A stretch of 64,000 nucleotides of DNA from the NCBI RefSeq assembly GCF_002093665.1, contig NZ_MRWE01000008.1, positions 1-64,000 of the forward strand, written 5' to 3'. Positions 9,752 to 17,963 of the stretch are shown one piece after another. A program made the position numbers and the translations under genes. Below the pieces are notes generated by a model, which saw only the letters and a list, made by a program, of their open reading frames with translations, had not been told where the DNA came from and did no database searches. Within the stretch, counting starts at the first letter, position 1. Each line of letters starts with the position of its first letter. Origin of the DNA: Rouxiella badensis (lineage in GTDB: Bacteria > Pseudomonadota > Gammaproteobacteria > Enterobacterales > Enterobacteriaceae).

Positions 9752-11320
9752 TTAATGGGCTCCGGCACTACCTTCGCTCTTAACTGGCGAAAGCAGAAAA
9801 CAAAATGGGATCAAAATACAGGTAACAAGGGCGCAATAGCTGAAGGTGTCGATGTAGGCGAGGATCCTCGACTGCGAAGACATCTCCTGATACATGCGGG
9901 CCGTCGCCAGCGTCGTCGGGTCGCCCACGACACTGGTGAAATCGCGGATCGCTGCCGCGCCTTTCTGTACCGCAATATTAAATTGCTCGTTCAGCGGGGT
10001 CATGTTGTGCACCATGTGTGCGCTGTTGGCCTGCGTTCGTTCGGTCACGCTGGTCGTGGCAAGCGAAATACCAATCGACCCGGCGACGTTACGGAACATG
10101 GTAAACAGCGCCGCACCGTCGGCGTTCATTCTCTGTGGCAGGGTAATAAACGCGATAGTGGTCAGCGGCACAAACAGGAAGCCCAGCCCCATCGACTGCG
10201 CGCTGCGATACATCACCAGCGTGCCGAAGTTAATGTTAGGGACCAGCGTCATCGAATACACAAAAGAAGCCGACATGATGGCGAAACCAAAGGCTATCAG
10301 GTAACGCGTCTGAATTGACGGCATCAGCTTGAGCACCAACGGAATACTGAAGACCACTACCACTGCTCCCGGCGTCATCACCAGACCCGAGAGGGTCGCG
10401 GTATAACCGAGCTGTTGCTGGGCAAGCTGAGGAATAAGCACCGAGCTGGCGTAAAGGATAAGCGCCATACCGCCCATCAACAGGCTGGAAACCGCAAAGT
10501 TGCGGTCCTTCAGACAGCGCAGGTCAACCACCGGTTTCTTGGTATACAGTAGCCAGTACACCGCACCGACGATACCCACGGCGGCCAGCACGGCAAAGGT
10601 CACGATAAAGCTCGACTGGAACCAATCCTCGTCCTCACCCCGGTCCATCATGACCTGTAGGCAGCCAAGCCCCAGGGTAATCAGGCCGATACCGATATAG
10701 TCGATGCTCAACTTATCTTTGGATTTCTGCTCCCACGGCGGATCTTCCAGCAGCTGATAAATCGCAATCAGCGCAATGATCCCAATCGGGATGTTAATCA
10801 GGAATACCCAGCGCCAGCTGTAACTGTCGGTTATCAAACCGCCGAGTGTCGGGCCAAGGATAGGGGCAACGATAATCGCGATGGAGGAGAGACCGAACGC
10901 CTTGCCGCGATCTTCTCTCTTGAAGTAGTCCAGCAGTACCGACTGTTGTACCGGCTGCAAACCGCCGCCGAAGAACCCTTGCAGCAGGCGGAAGAGGATC
11001 ATTTGCCACAGCTCGGTGGCTATCCCGCACAGGAAAGAACAGACGGTGAACATCAGGATACAGATCATGAAGTAGTTTTTACGGCCAAACGTTCGGCTCA
11101 GGAACGCAGAGACCGGCAGTACGATACCGTTTGCTACCAGGTACGAGGTCAGTACCCAGGTTGACTCGTCATAGCTTGAGGAGAGCGATCCCGCGATGTG
11201 CGGGAGCGCCACGTTGACGATGGTGGTGTCGAGTATCTCCATGAATACGGCGATGGTGACCACAATGGCCACCGCCCACGCATTACTCTTGGGGGCCCAA
11301 CTTCTTTCTTCGCCACTCAT
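9752..11320 (-). CDS. DHA2-family MFS multidrug transporter (EmrB-like)
   Basis: A 522-residue, 14-helix proton antiporter. Diagnostic segments are the motif LDTTIVNVALPHIAGSLS in helix 1, the antiporter motif GPTLGGLITDSYSWRWVFLI in helix 5, and RTFGRKNYF in the loop between helices 2 and 3. It is the inner membrane component of an EmrAB-OMF pump. The start overlaps the upstream membrane fusion gene's stop by four bases (ATGA). The exported compounds are unknown; EmrB homologues move hydrophobic uncouplers and antibiotics. Confidence 0.9.
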   Translation of the reverse strand: MSGEERSWAPKSNAWAVAIVVTIAVFMEILDTTIVNVALPHIAGSLSSSYDESTWVLTSYLVANGIVLPVSAFLSRTFGRKNYFMICILMFTVCSFLCGIATELWQMILFRLLQGFFGGGLQPVQQSVLLDYFKREDRGKAFGLSSIAIIVAPILGPTLGGLITDSYSWRWVFLINIPIGIIALIAIYQLLEDPPWEQKSKDKLSIDYIGIGLITLGLGCLQVMMDRGEDEDWFQSSFIVTFAVLAAVGIVGAVYWLLYTKKPVVDLRCLKDRNFAVSSLLMGGMALILYASSVLIPQLAQQQLGYTATLSGLVMTPGAVVVVFSIPLVLKLMPSIQTRYLIAFGFAIMSASFVYSMTLVPNINFGTLVMYRSAQSMGLGFLFVPLTTIAFITLPQRMNADGAALFTMFRNVAGSIGISLATTSVTERTQANSAHMVHNMTPLNEQFNIAVQKGAAAIRDFTSVVGDPTTLATARMYQEMSSQSRILAYIDTFSYCALVTCILIPFCFLLSPVKSEGSAGAH

Positions 11321-12552
11321 TCAACGGTTACCGACGGTTCTACAGACAGGCCGAGCGGCAGCGGGTTCTTAGGATCATAGCCGCTGTCGATAACGATTTT
11401 AACCGGCACGCGTTGAACGATTTTTACATAGTTACCGGTAGCATTTTCAGCCGGGAAGGCCGAGAAGCGTGAGCCGGTACCTTGCTGGATGCTGTCTACG
11501 TGACCGTGTAACTCGATATTCGGATAGGCGTCGATTTTAATGTCCACTTTGTTGCCCGGCTTCATGCGTTCCAGCTGAGACTCTTTGAAGTTGGCGGCTA
11601 TCCAGATGTCCGGTGAGACCAGCGAGAACAGGGAAGATCCGGCCTGCACCAGCGTACCGAGCTGAACGTTACGCATGGTGACGTAGCCATCAAAAGGTGC
11701 GCGGACGTTGGCGTAGGAGAGATTCAGGTCGGCCGTTTCCAGCTGGGCCTTGGCCTGCTCAACCTGTTGCTGACGTGCCTCGACGTTGGTTTCGGCGTTG
11801 CGAATTTGCAGTTGAACCTGTGACGCAACCTGCACCTGCGCTTTAGCGTTGGCCAGGTCGGCATTGGCAGAGCGCAGCTGGGCGTTGGAACTGTCAATAT
11901 TTTGTTGAGTGGTCGCGCGGGGATCTACGCCGCGCTGACGACGGTAATCGGCCGTGGCGTTTTGCAGACTCGCTTCTGCGCGCGCTTCCTGAGCCTGGGC
12001 CTGCGCGAGCTGGGCAGGGTACTGGACCTTGGCCAAATCGTACTGAACCTGCGCCTGATGCAATTGGGAGACCGCCAGACCGAGCTGAGCGCTGGCCTGA
12101 TCGCGCTGCGCCTGTGCGTCGCGTGGGTCAATCTGCACCACAAGCTGGCCTTTCTTGACGAATTCGTTGTCCTTGACCGCCAGATTCACCACGTAGCCCG
12201 AAATCTTCGGTGCGACGGTCACCGCGTTGCCTTCGGTAAAGGCGTCGTCGGTGGTTTCCAGATTGCGATTCAGGAACCAGAAAATGAGTGCTGCGATGAT
12301 GATAACAATGACCACGATACCTAAAATGATCAGCGGCTTTTTGCCGGGACCTTTAGGGTTTTCGGCATCATTTCCGTCGCCTTCTTTCTTTTGGCCGTGA
12401 GTGCTGTCATCGCCGTTGGTATGGCCTTCGCCAGATTTTACGTGCGTTGAGTTAATGCCAAGTTTAGTGCTGTCCGTTGCATCGTTGCCGTGCTGGGTCG
12501 TTTCTTTTTTGTTATCAGTCATGTTGTTATGATCGCTGGTTATATTGCTCAT
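11317..12552 (-). CDS. HlyD/EmrA-type membrane fusion protein with long polar N terminus
   Basis: A 411-residue periplasmic adaptor for the EmrB-like pump encoded next. After about 74 polar residues comes one membrane helix (residues 75-95, IILGIVVIVIIIAALIFWF), then the first half of the lipoyl domain (DDAFTEGNAVTVAPKISGYV), a long Gln/Ala-rich coiled-coil hairpin (about 145-285) and the returning lipoyl/beta-barrel half (YANVRAPFDGYVTMRNV). The N-terminal segment is unusually long and rich in His, Asn, Asp, Gly and Thr; EmrA proteins normally have 20-30 residues there. No strong ribosome site precedes the chosen ATG. A second ATG at 12522 is possible but still leaves a long tail. Confidence 0.88.
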   Translation of the reverse strand: MSNITSDHNNMTDNKKETTQHGNDATDSTKLGINSTHVKSGEGHTNGDDSTHGQKKEGDGNDAENPKGPGKKPLIILGIVVIVIIIAALIFWFLNRNLETTDDAFTEGNAVTVAPKISGYVVNLAVKDNEFVKKGQLVVQIDPRDAQAQRDQASAQLGLAVSQLHQAQVQYDLAKVQYPAQLAQAQAQEARAEASLQNATADYRRQRGVDPRATTQQNIDSSNAQLRSANADLANAKAQVQVASQVQLQIRNAETNVEARQQQVEQAKAQLETADLNLSYANVRAPFDGYVTMRNVQLGTLVQAGSSLFSLVSPDIWIAANFKESQLERMKPGNKVDIKIDAYPNIELHGHVDSIQQGTGSRFSAFPAENATGNYVKIVQRVPVKIVIDSGYDPKNPLPLGLSVEPSVTVE

Positions 12553-12858
12553 CGAAGAGTCGGCACGCAGTATGCCTTGACGAGGATTTAAAAGAAGCTC
12601 GCTTTACCCTAGAAGATATTGTTGTAAATGCAAGTAAATTTAAGTCAGTTCGTTTAGCTTTTAGCCACTCCCCGCCAGATTGATCGGTAACGTTGGAAAA
12701 AATCTTTATGACAAGATCAAAAAGTGGCAAAGTACCTCCCCAGCCGCAAAAACTTGTCACGATTATCACTTCGTTTATCAGGGTTAATTCTCTTAGGTAG
12801 CTGCAGATTAGTCACTCATCTCTTTATTATTAAAAAATGTATATTTCAGGATAACTGT
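12553..12858. other. Divergent promoter region between the efflux operon and the CDF gene
   Basis: This is 306 bp with no gene I can support. It must hold the promoters for the emrA-like operon (leftward) and the CDF gene (rightward). I saw no clear inverted repeat or recognised operator. AGGATAA just before 12859 is the CDF ribosome site. Confidence 0.5.
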
Positions 12859-13791
12859 ATGACAAACACGCCGACTTCTCCCGTGAGTCCAGACATGCCC
12901 TATAAAGGCCTGACCCGAATGGCCTCGCTGGTTTCACTGATCGTCGCGTTAGTGCTGGTGGGGGTAAAAGTCTGGGCGTGGGCGGCGACCGGCTCCATTG
13001 CGTTGCTGACCTCGGCGGCAGACGGGCTGGTTGATGTGCTGGCCTCGCTGGTCACGCTGATTGGCGTACGTTACGCGGGGCGTCCTGCTGATAAGGGGCA
13101 TCGCTACGGACACGGTAAGGCCGAAGCCGTCGCGGCATTTGTACAGGCACTGTTGCTCGGTGGCGCGGGGTTGGTGCTGGGGGTCGAATCGATTGAACGC
13201 TTGATAAACCCTCAACCGCTGGCGGCCTTAGGGCTCGGCATCTGGGTGATTATCGGCAGTTCACTGGCGGCGGTAGGGTTGGTGCTGATGCAGACCTATG
13301 TAGTAAAACGCACAGGATCCACGGCGATTGCCGCCGATCGTGCGCACTACGTTACCGACGTGGCGGTGAATATCGCCGTTTTGCTGGCGCTTGTATTGGA
13401 ACATTACCTGGGTTGGACCCGCGCCGACTCCACCGGTGCGCTGCTGATTTCGTTTTACATGCTGTGGAATGCCAAAGGCATGGCGGCCGATGCGCTGAAG
13501 CAATTGCTGGACAGAGAGCTCGACGTTGAAGACCGCAAACGTGTCAGAGCGGCGGTGATGAGCTGCGAGGGCGTCAAGGGGGTGCACGATATCCGTACGC
13601 GTAACGGCGGTGACAGAGTGTTTGTCGAGTTTCACCTCGAGGTTGACGGCAAGCTGTCCGTTGACGTTGGGCATGATATCGGTGATGCGGCAGAGGCGGC
13701 AGTTAGACTGCTCTTTACCTCCGCCGACGTCACCGCGCACCTTGAGCCTGCCGGTATCGACGACGATCGCCTGGATGACCTGTTTAAATAA
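12859..13791 (+). CDS. Cation diffusion facilitator (FieF-like metal exporter)
   Basis: A 310-residue CDF-family metal/proton antiporter with six membrane helices and a C-terminal cytoplasmic domain. Metal-site residues are visible: the DxxxD of SAADGLVD in helix 2, HGKAE in the connecting loop and HxxxD of HYVTD in helix 5, which match the FieF zinc/iron transport site. The C-terminal regulatory domain ends in VTAHLEP. The start at 12859 follows AGGATAA. An in-frame ATG at 12724 lies in the promoter region and was rejected. Substrate could be Zn2+, Fe2+, Mn2+ or Co2+. Canonical fieF neighbours (cpxA/pfkA) are absent, so this may be a second CDF protein rather than FieF itself. Confidence 0.88.
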   Translation: MTNTPTSPVSPDMPYKGLTRMASLVSLIVALVLVGVKVWAWAATGSIALLTSAADGLVDVLASLVTLIGVRYAGRPADKGHRYGHGKAEAVAAFVQALLLGGAGLVLGVESIERLINPQPLAALGLGIWVIIGSSLAAVGLVLMQTYVVKRTGSTAIAADRAHYVTDVAVNIAVLLALVLEHYLGWTRADSTGALLISFYMLWNAKGMAADALKQLLDRELDVEDRKRVRAAVMSCEGVKGVHDIRTRNGGDRVFVEFHLEVDGKLSVDVGHDIGDAAEAAVRLLFTSADVTAHLEPAGIDDDRLDDLFK

Positions 13792-13838
13792 GTCGCTCCC
13801 CTGCCCGAGTCGTTGTTTGAGCGAGCCGGGCTAGGGCG

Positions 13839-14612
13839 CTATAGAAACGCAGTGTCGAGGGTGGCTCTTAACGCCACCATGGTCTTCTCCGCATGATGCA
13901 TATGCTCGCGCATCACCTGCTCAACCTGCTGCGCATCTCTGCGCCGCATCGCATCGATTAAACGCGTCTGAAGGGCAATGCCTTCGCTGCGCTCGATGGG
14001 TTCTTGCCGCTTATAGATTTTTTTGCATACCGCCAGGTCCTTCAGCAGGCGCTGGAGAAAGTGGCAGATAAAGGCCAACAGCACGTTGTCGGAATAGCTG
14101 GCTACCACGCCGTGAAAATCCAGTTCAGCCATAAGTTGATCCCAGCGTTCCTGATCGTTTGCCGGGTCGCGGTCGTAGACGCTAATCAGTTGCTGAAGCT
14201 GGTCAAAACCCGCCTCATCCATATTTTCTATGGCACTGACGGCGACCACTGGCTCCAGTGCTTTACGCAGGGAGTAGATATCGCTGATGGAGAGTTGACG
14301 GGTAAACAGATAGTTCGACAGCAGGCTCATGGCGCGGGTTTCGCTCATCGACTCGATAAACGCACCGCCGCCGGGTCCCGTTCGGGTGCGAATCAGCCCC
14401 TGAACCTCCAGGGATTTCAACGCCTCCCGCACCGTGCCTTTCCCTGCTGCGAAACGGGTTGTCAGGTCTTTCTCCTGCGGTAAACGATCCCCTGGCACCA
14501 GGTTATCGTTAATGATGGTCTTCTTTATCTCATCGGCAATCTGGTCCGTGCGCTTGCGTCGAGCCGGGTCGGTTACTGGACGGGTCTCTTTAATGCTTAG
14601 ATCGCTAGTCAT
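13839..14612 (-). CDS. GntR-family regulator, FadR/FCD subfamily
   Basis: A 257-residue transcription factor. The N-terminal winged helix-turn-helix spans about residues 20-90 (DRLPQEKDLTTRF then KGTVREALKSLEVQGL). The C-terminal all-helical FCD ligand domain carries probable metal ligands in ELDFHGVVA and MREHMHHAEKT. FCD regulators respond to small carboxylates such as sugar acids or lactate. It converges with the CDF gene, and no catabolic gene is adjacent, so its targets are not obvious. The start follows AAGGAAATT. Confidence 0.85.
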   Translation of the reverse strand: MTSDLSIKETRPVTDPARRKRTDQIADEIKKTIINDNLVPGDRLPQEKDLTTRFAAGKGTVREALKSLEVQGLIRTRTGPGGGAFIESMSETRAMSLLSNYLFTRQLSISDIYSLRKALEPVVAVSAIENMDEAGFDQLQQLISVYDRDPANDQERWDQLMAELDFHGVVASYSDNVLLAFICHFLQRLLKDLAVCKKIYKRQEPIERSEGIALQTRLIDAMRRRDAQQVEQVMREHMHHAEKTMVALRATLDTAFL

Positions 14613-14868
14613 AATTTCCTTACCCTAATTAATAAGTTGCCCATAGTGATAATTCCGTTTCGGCAACCCGTCTTGACGAAGGTAACTGCACCTGCCTTCG
14701 CCAACGCTAGACGGATGAATATGAAGGATAGGCTAAATTTTCACTTTGGACGCTCAGGAGGCAACAAAACCTGAGCCAGAATTGAGACATCCCACGCGCG
14801 AGCGGGTTCAGAGAAATGTTTAATTATTCTTAATAATAGAAAGAGGGAGGGGATGCGAAAAGGGATAA

Positions 14869-14885
14869 GCGGGCCGACAGCCCGC
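14869..14885 (-). terminator. Hairpin after the MFS-TetR operon
   Basis: The stem GCGGGC / GCCCGC with a five-base loop lies 12 bases beyond the TetR stop on the minus strand, followed by a short pyrimidine tract (CTTATCCCTTTT). The rest of 14613-14896 shows no gene. Confidence 0.45.
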
Positions 14886-14896
14886 GTGGGGAGGGG

Positions 14897-15538
14897 TTAG
14901 CGTTTGTTCTCTGGCTGGCAGCCGGAGCGGATGTCTTCGCAAAGCAGCGTAGCGCATCCCAGACTCAATTCTTTACGTTTTTGTGCATCACCGGGAATAC
15001 GCGCCATTTGGTCGAGCATGCCCACAAAACACTGGCCCATTTGCGTGGCGCTAATGTCCTTGCGGTAAAGCCCGTTTTTCTGCTCTTTGGCAATGTTCTG
15101 ACCGATAAGCTCTGCCAAACCCGCCTTGGTGGCCGTGCAGCCCGGCGGTTGAAAGAAGCCTATCTGGGTCAGGTCCGGATCCTCGGCCAGAAAGTCGAGA
15201 AGCTGCTGAAAACTCAGCGCAACGCGGTCAAACACCTCTTCCGCGTGCGCCTCGCCTTCAATCAGAAACGTCAGCGTCAGGGTCTCCAGGCGTGAACGAA
15301 ATTCGGTCATCAGGTCTTCATAGGCCATCTCTTTACTCTCAAAATAGCAGTAAAAAGTGGGCTGCGAGACGCCGGTTGCCTTAACGATATCGCTGACCTT
15401 GGTGTTGTGATAACCCAATCGGGCAAACTCCGCCGCCGCATGACGGCGAAGGTTGGCGTGGGTTCTCTCACCTTTGGAAAGGGAGACGCCCTTTGCAGGG
15501 GCGCTCTCTGTGGCAGGGGAAGACGTTTTGTTTTGCAT
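14897..15538 (-). CDS. TetR-family repressor, second gene of the MFS operon
   Basis: A 213-residue TetR-type regulator. The N-terminal helix-turn-helix lies near residues 28-72 (HNTKVSDIVKATGVSQPTFYCYFESKEMAY), followed by a helical ligand domain. It lies 31 bp downstream of the MFS gene on the same strand, so the two are likely co-transcribed and autoregulated. A 40-bp imperfect palindrome before the MFS gene is the obvious operator. I took the ATG at 15538; GTG codons three and twelve bases upstream are possible alternatives near AAAGGA. Confidence 0.85.
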   Translation of the reverse strand: MQNKTSSPATESAPAKGVSLSKGERTHANLRRHAAAEFARLGYHNTKVSDIVKATGVSQPTFYCYFESKEMAYEDLMTEFRSRLETLTLTFLIEGEAHAEEVFDRVALSFQQLLDFLAEDPDLTQIGFFQPPGCTATKAGLAELIGQNIAKEQKNGLYRKDISATQMGQCFVGMLDQMARIPGDAQKRKELSLGCATLLCEDIRSGCQPENKR

Positions 15539-15569
15539 CACGACTTTCACAGATCCTTTTCTGAAAGAT

Positions 15570-16736
15570 TTATGCGCTTTCGCTGGCAAATTCACGGTTT
15601 GAAGCCCGGCTGGCCACCACCAGTACCAGACCCAGCAGCGCGAGAACGGCACCGGCCGGTGGGATCCACGCATAGGTCAGGCCTGAACTCAGCACGCCGC
15701 CACCCAGTGCAGCACCGAGCGCATTGCCGAGGTTAAAGGCACCGATATTGACCGATGACGCCATGCCCGGCGCTTCATGAGCGGCGTCCATCACGCGCAT
15801 TTGCAGCGGTCCAATCAGTCCGAACGACATCATCCCCCACAGTACCATAGACACTGCAGCACCGATGTGACTTGTCACAGAGAAAGGCATGATAAACATC
15901 GAGGCGGCTAACAGGCTGAAGAACAAGATTAAGGTGCCATCAACCGAGCGGTCAACCAGCTTACCGCTGATATAGTTACCGAGGGTGAAACCAACGCCAA
16001 TCAGCATCAGCATTGCGGTAACGAACTCACCGGAGGCATGGGTCAGCCGCTCAAGGATGGGCGTAATATAGGTATAAAGGGTGAACATCGCACCGGCACC
16101 CAAAACAGTCGTCGCCAGCGAGCGTAGGACCACAGGGCGCACCAGAACGGAGAGCTCTTTCTTCACTTCCGGCATTTTACCCGCTTCACCTTTCGGCAGC
16201 GTCTTGGCGATACCTATCATCGCGATAACGCCAAGCACGGCGGTTGCAGCAAAGGTGGTACGCCAGCCAATCGTCTGTCCAATCATGGTGGCGACCGGCA
16301 CACCGCCGATGTTGGCGATAGTCAGACCGGAAAACATTATTGCCACTGCGCTACCGCGTTTCTCGACCGGTACCAGGCTGGTGGCAACCAGCGCGCCGAG
16401 GCCAAAGAAGGCACCGTGTGAGAAGCTGGTGACCACGCGCGACAGCAGCAGCAGGGTGTAATTAGGGGCAATAGCGGACAGCAGATTACCAATAACAAAA
16501 ATGCCCATCAGCAGCACCAGCGCCGATTTACGGCGATAGCGGCTCATGAACAGCGTCATCAGCGGTGCGCCAATCATCACGCCGATAGCGTAGGCGCTGA
16601 TCAGCAGTCCGGCGGTCGGGATAGAAACCCCAACGCCGGTGGCAATGGTTGGCAAGAGACCCATAGGCGCAAATTCGGTGGTACCGATCCCAAATGAACC
16701 CAGGGCCAATGCCAGCAGTGGCAGTTTGGACGACAT
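15570..16736 (-). CDS. MFS drug/sugar efflux transporter (AraJ/YdhP type, 12 helices)
   Basis: A 388-residue major facilitator of the DHA1 family. N-terminal helix 1 carries GTTEFAPMGLLPTIA, typical of the AraJ/YdhP group, and the helix 2-3 loop has FMSRYRRKSAL. It should export small molecules such as arabinose-like compounds or drugs at the expense of protons. The start at 16736 follows TGAGGGTT. It is the first gene of a two-gene operon with a TetR repressor and has a strong palindrome upstream. The inducer and substrate are unknown. Confidence 0.87.
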   Translation of the reverse strand: MSSKLPLLALALGSFGIGTTEFAPMGLLPTIATGVGVSIPTAGLLISAYAIGVMIGAPLMTLFMSRYRRKSALVLLMGIFVIGNLLSAIAPNYTLLLLSRVVTSFSHGAFFGLGALVATSLVPVEKRGSAVAIMFSGLTIANIGGVPVATMIGQTIGWRTTFAATAVLGVIAMIGIAKTLPKGEAGKMPEVKKELSVLVRPVVLRSLATTVLGAGAMFTLYTYITPILERLTHASGEFVTAMLMLIGVGFTLGNYISGKLVDRSVDGTLILFFSLLAASMFIMPFSVTSHIGAAVSMVLWGMMSFGLIGPLQMRVMDAAHEAPGMASSVNIGAFNLGNALGAALGGGVLSSGLTYAWIPPAGAVLALLGLVLVVASRASNREFASESA

Positions 16737-16832
16737 AGCTCGAACCCTCAATATGTTGATTATTATGAATTAAGTATTTTTATTGCTGTGTAGATGCGAT
16801 GGAAATTAATCGTGCAGATGTTTTGCTGATTA

Positions 16833-16872
16833 AAATCTTACTTACTAGTAAACTTACTTACAAGTAAGATTT
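16833..16872. promoter_or_regulatory. 40-bp TetR-type operator palindrome
   Basis: The outer arms AAATCTTACTT / AAGTAAGATTT are perfectly complementary. An inner 10-bp perfect palindrome TTACTAGTAA sits in the left half and a related CTTACAAGTAAG in the right half. It lies about 100 bp before the MFS start. The double palindrome suggests two repressor dimers, probably of the TetR protein encoded as the second gene of the operon. Confidence 0.65.
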
Positions 16873-16930
16873 GGGCGAAGAGGGGAGCAATCTGTGCTGT
16901 CAGAGAGGGGGAGAGGCGTGACCCTGTCAC

Positions 16931-17821
16931 TTATTGTTGAGAATCGACAATCTCCTGATTCACCCATTGCAGCAGCTGTTTGACGGCCTTAGAGAGAATT
17001 TGGTTCTGTCGCAAAATATAGCCAAGGCGGGTTGCAGGGAACTCCGGCAGGGGCGTGATTTTAGTGGTCAGGTTGGTTTTGCTGTGCAGTGAAAACTCCG
17101 GAACCAGTGCCACGCCGAATCCTGCCTCCGCCCAGTCGATTTGTGCATCCACGCTGCCGACCTCCATCACCCGATAGCGCGGCAGATTAAGTAACGGCAG
17201 CGCTTGATCCAGCAGGTCGCGAGTTCGAGTATCGTGACCCAGCAAAATCAGCGTAGGTTGATCGGCATGGAGGGTGCTTTCAGGCTGCTGCTCGCGCTGC
17301 CATAGCTCAAGATTGTTGCCCAGCGCACACCATTTAATCTGCTGTAGTTCGGTAAAGTACAGCGGTTGGCTCTCTTTTTGCTCAATAACGAAGCCGAGAT
17401 CGGCCTTGGCGTTTTTGACCAGCTCCGATGCCTGCGAGGAGGTAGTGTTCAACAGCGTAAAGTCGATGCCGGGAAACTGTTTCTTAAACAGCTGGAAAGG
17501 TTTGATAAGCAACAGACGCGAGATGATATCGCTGGCGGCAATGGTGAGCGTACCGCGGCTTTGATCGTTAATCGCGTTGAGGTCCGCCTGACAAACCTGA
17601 AGCTCCATCAGCGTTCTCTGGCTGGTATCCAGCAGGCGATAACCCGCCTGCGTCAGCCGAAAGGGATTGCGCTCGATAAGCTTGACCCGCGTGGTCTGCT
17701 CCAGTTGCTTGACGTGCAGACTGACGTTCGGCTGTGTCATGTGCAGCGCGGCGGCGGCTTTCCCAAAGTGTTGTAACTCCGCCAGCGTGACGAACGTTTT
17801 TAACCAGTTAATATCCAGCAT
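16931..17821 (-). CDS. LysR-family regulator divergent from the purA-like gene
   Basis: A 296-residue LysR-type regulator. The winged helix-turn-helix lies at residues 1-60 (FGKAAAALHMTQPNVSLHVKQLE), followed by the substrate-binding domain from about residue 90. AAAGG eight bases before the ATG supports the start. Divergent orientation and a 142-bp shared control region imply it regulates the adjacent adenylosuccinate synthetase paralogue, which would be unusual because the main purA is normally PurR-controlled. The effector is unknown. Confidence 0.87.
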   Translation of the reverse strand: MLDINWLKTFVTLAELQHFGKAAAALHMTQPNVSLHVKQLEQTTRVKLIERNPFRLTQAGYRLLDTSQRTLMELQVCQADLNAINDQSRGTLTIAASDIISRLLLIKPFQLFKKQFPGIDFTLLNTTSSQASELVKNAKADLGFVIEQKESQPLYFTELQQIKWCALGNNLELWQREQQPESTLHADQPTLILLGHDTRTRDLLDQALPLLNLPRYRVMEVGSVDAQIDWAEAGFGVALVPEFSLHSKTNLTTKITPLPEFPATRLGYILRQNQILSKAVKQLLQWVNQEIVDSQQ

Positions 17822-17868
17822 GTTATTGGCCTTTCAGGAGCAGTTTCCAAAAATTTTCTGCAGCCATT

Positions 17869-17914
17869 ATATGAGATTCTTATTGAGATGATAATTATAA
17901 TTAATTTCTCATAT
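17869..17914. promoter_or_regulatory. Spaced inverted repeat between lysR and purA-like gene
   Basis: ATATGAGA at 17869-17876 is repeated inverted as TCTCATAT at 17907-17914, with AT-rich DNA between. The arms are 38 bp apart start to start, i.e. between three and four helical turns. This is plausible for LysR half-site contacts at the shared promoter, but the arms do not form a textbook T-N11-A box. Confidence 0.4.
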
Positions 17915-17963
17915 TTGAATCATGGGCATAGCATGACTCCTTAATCAATGAGGAGAGTTGAAT

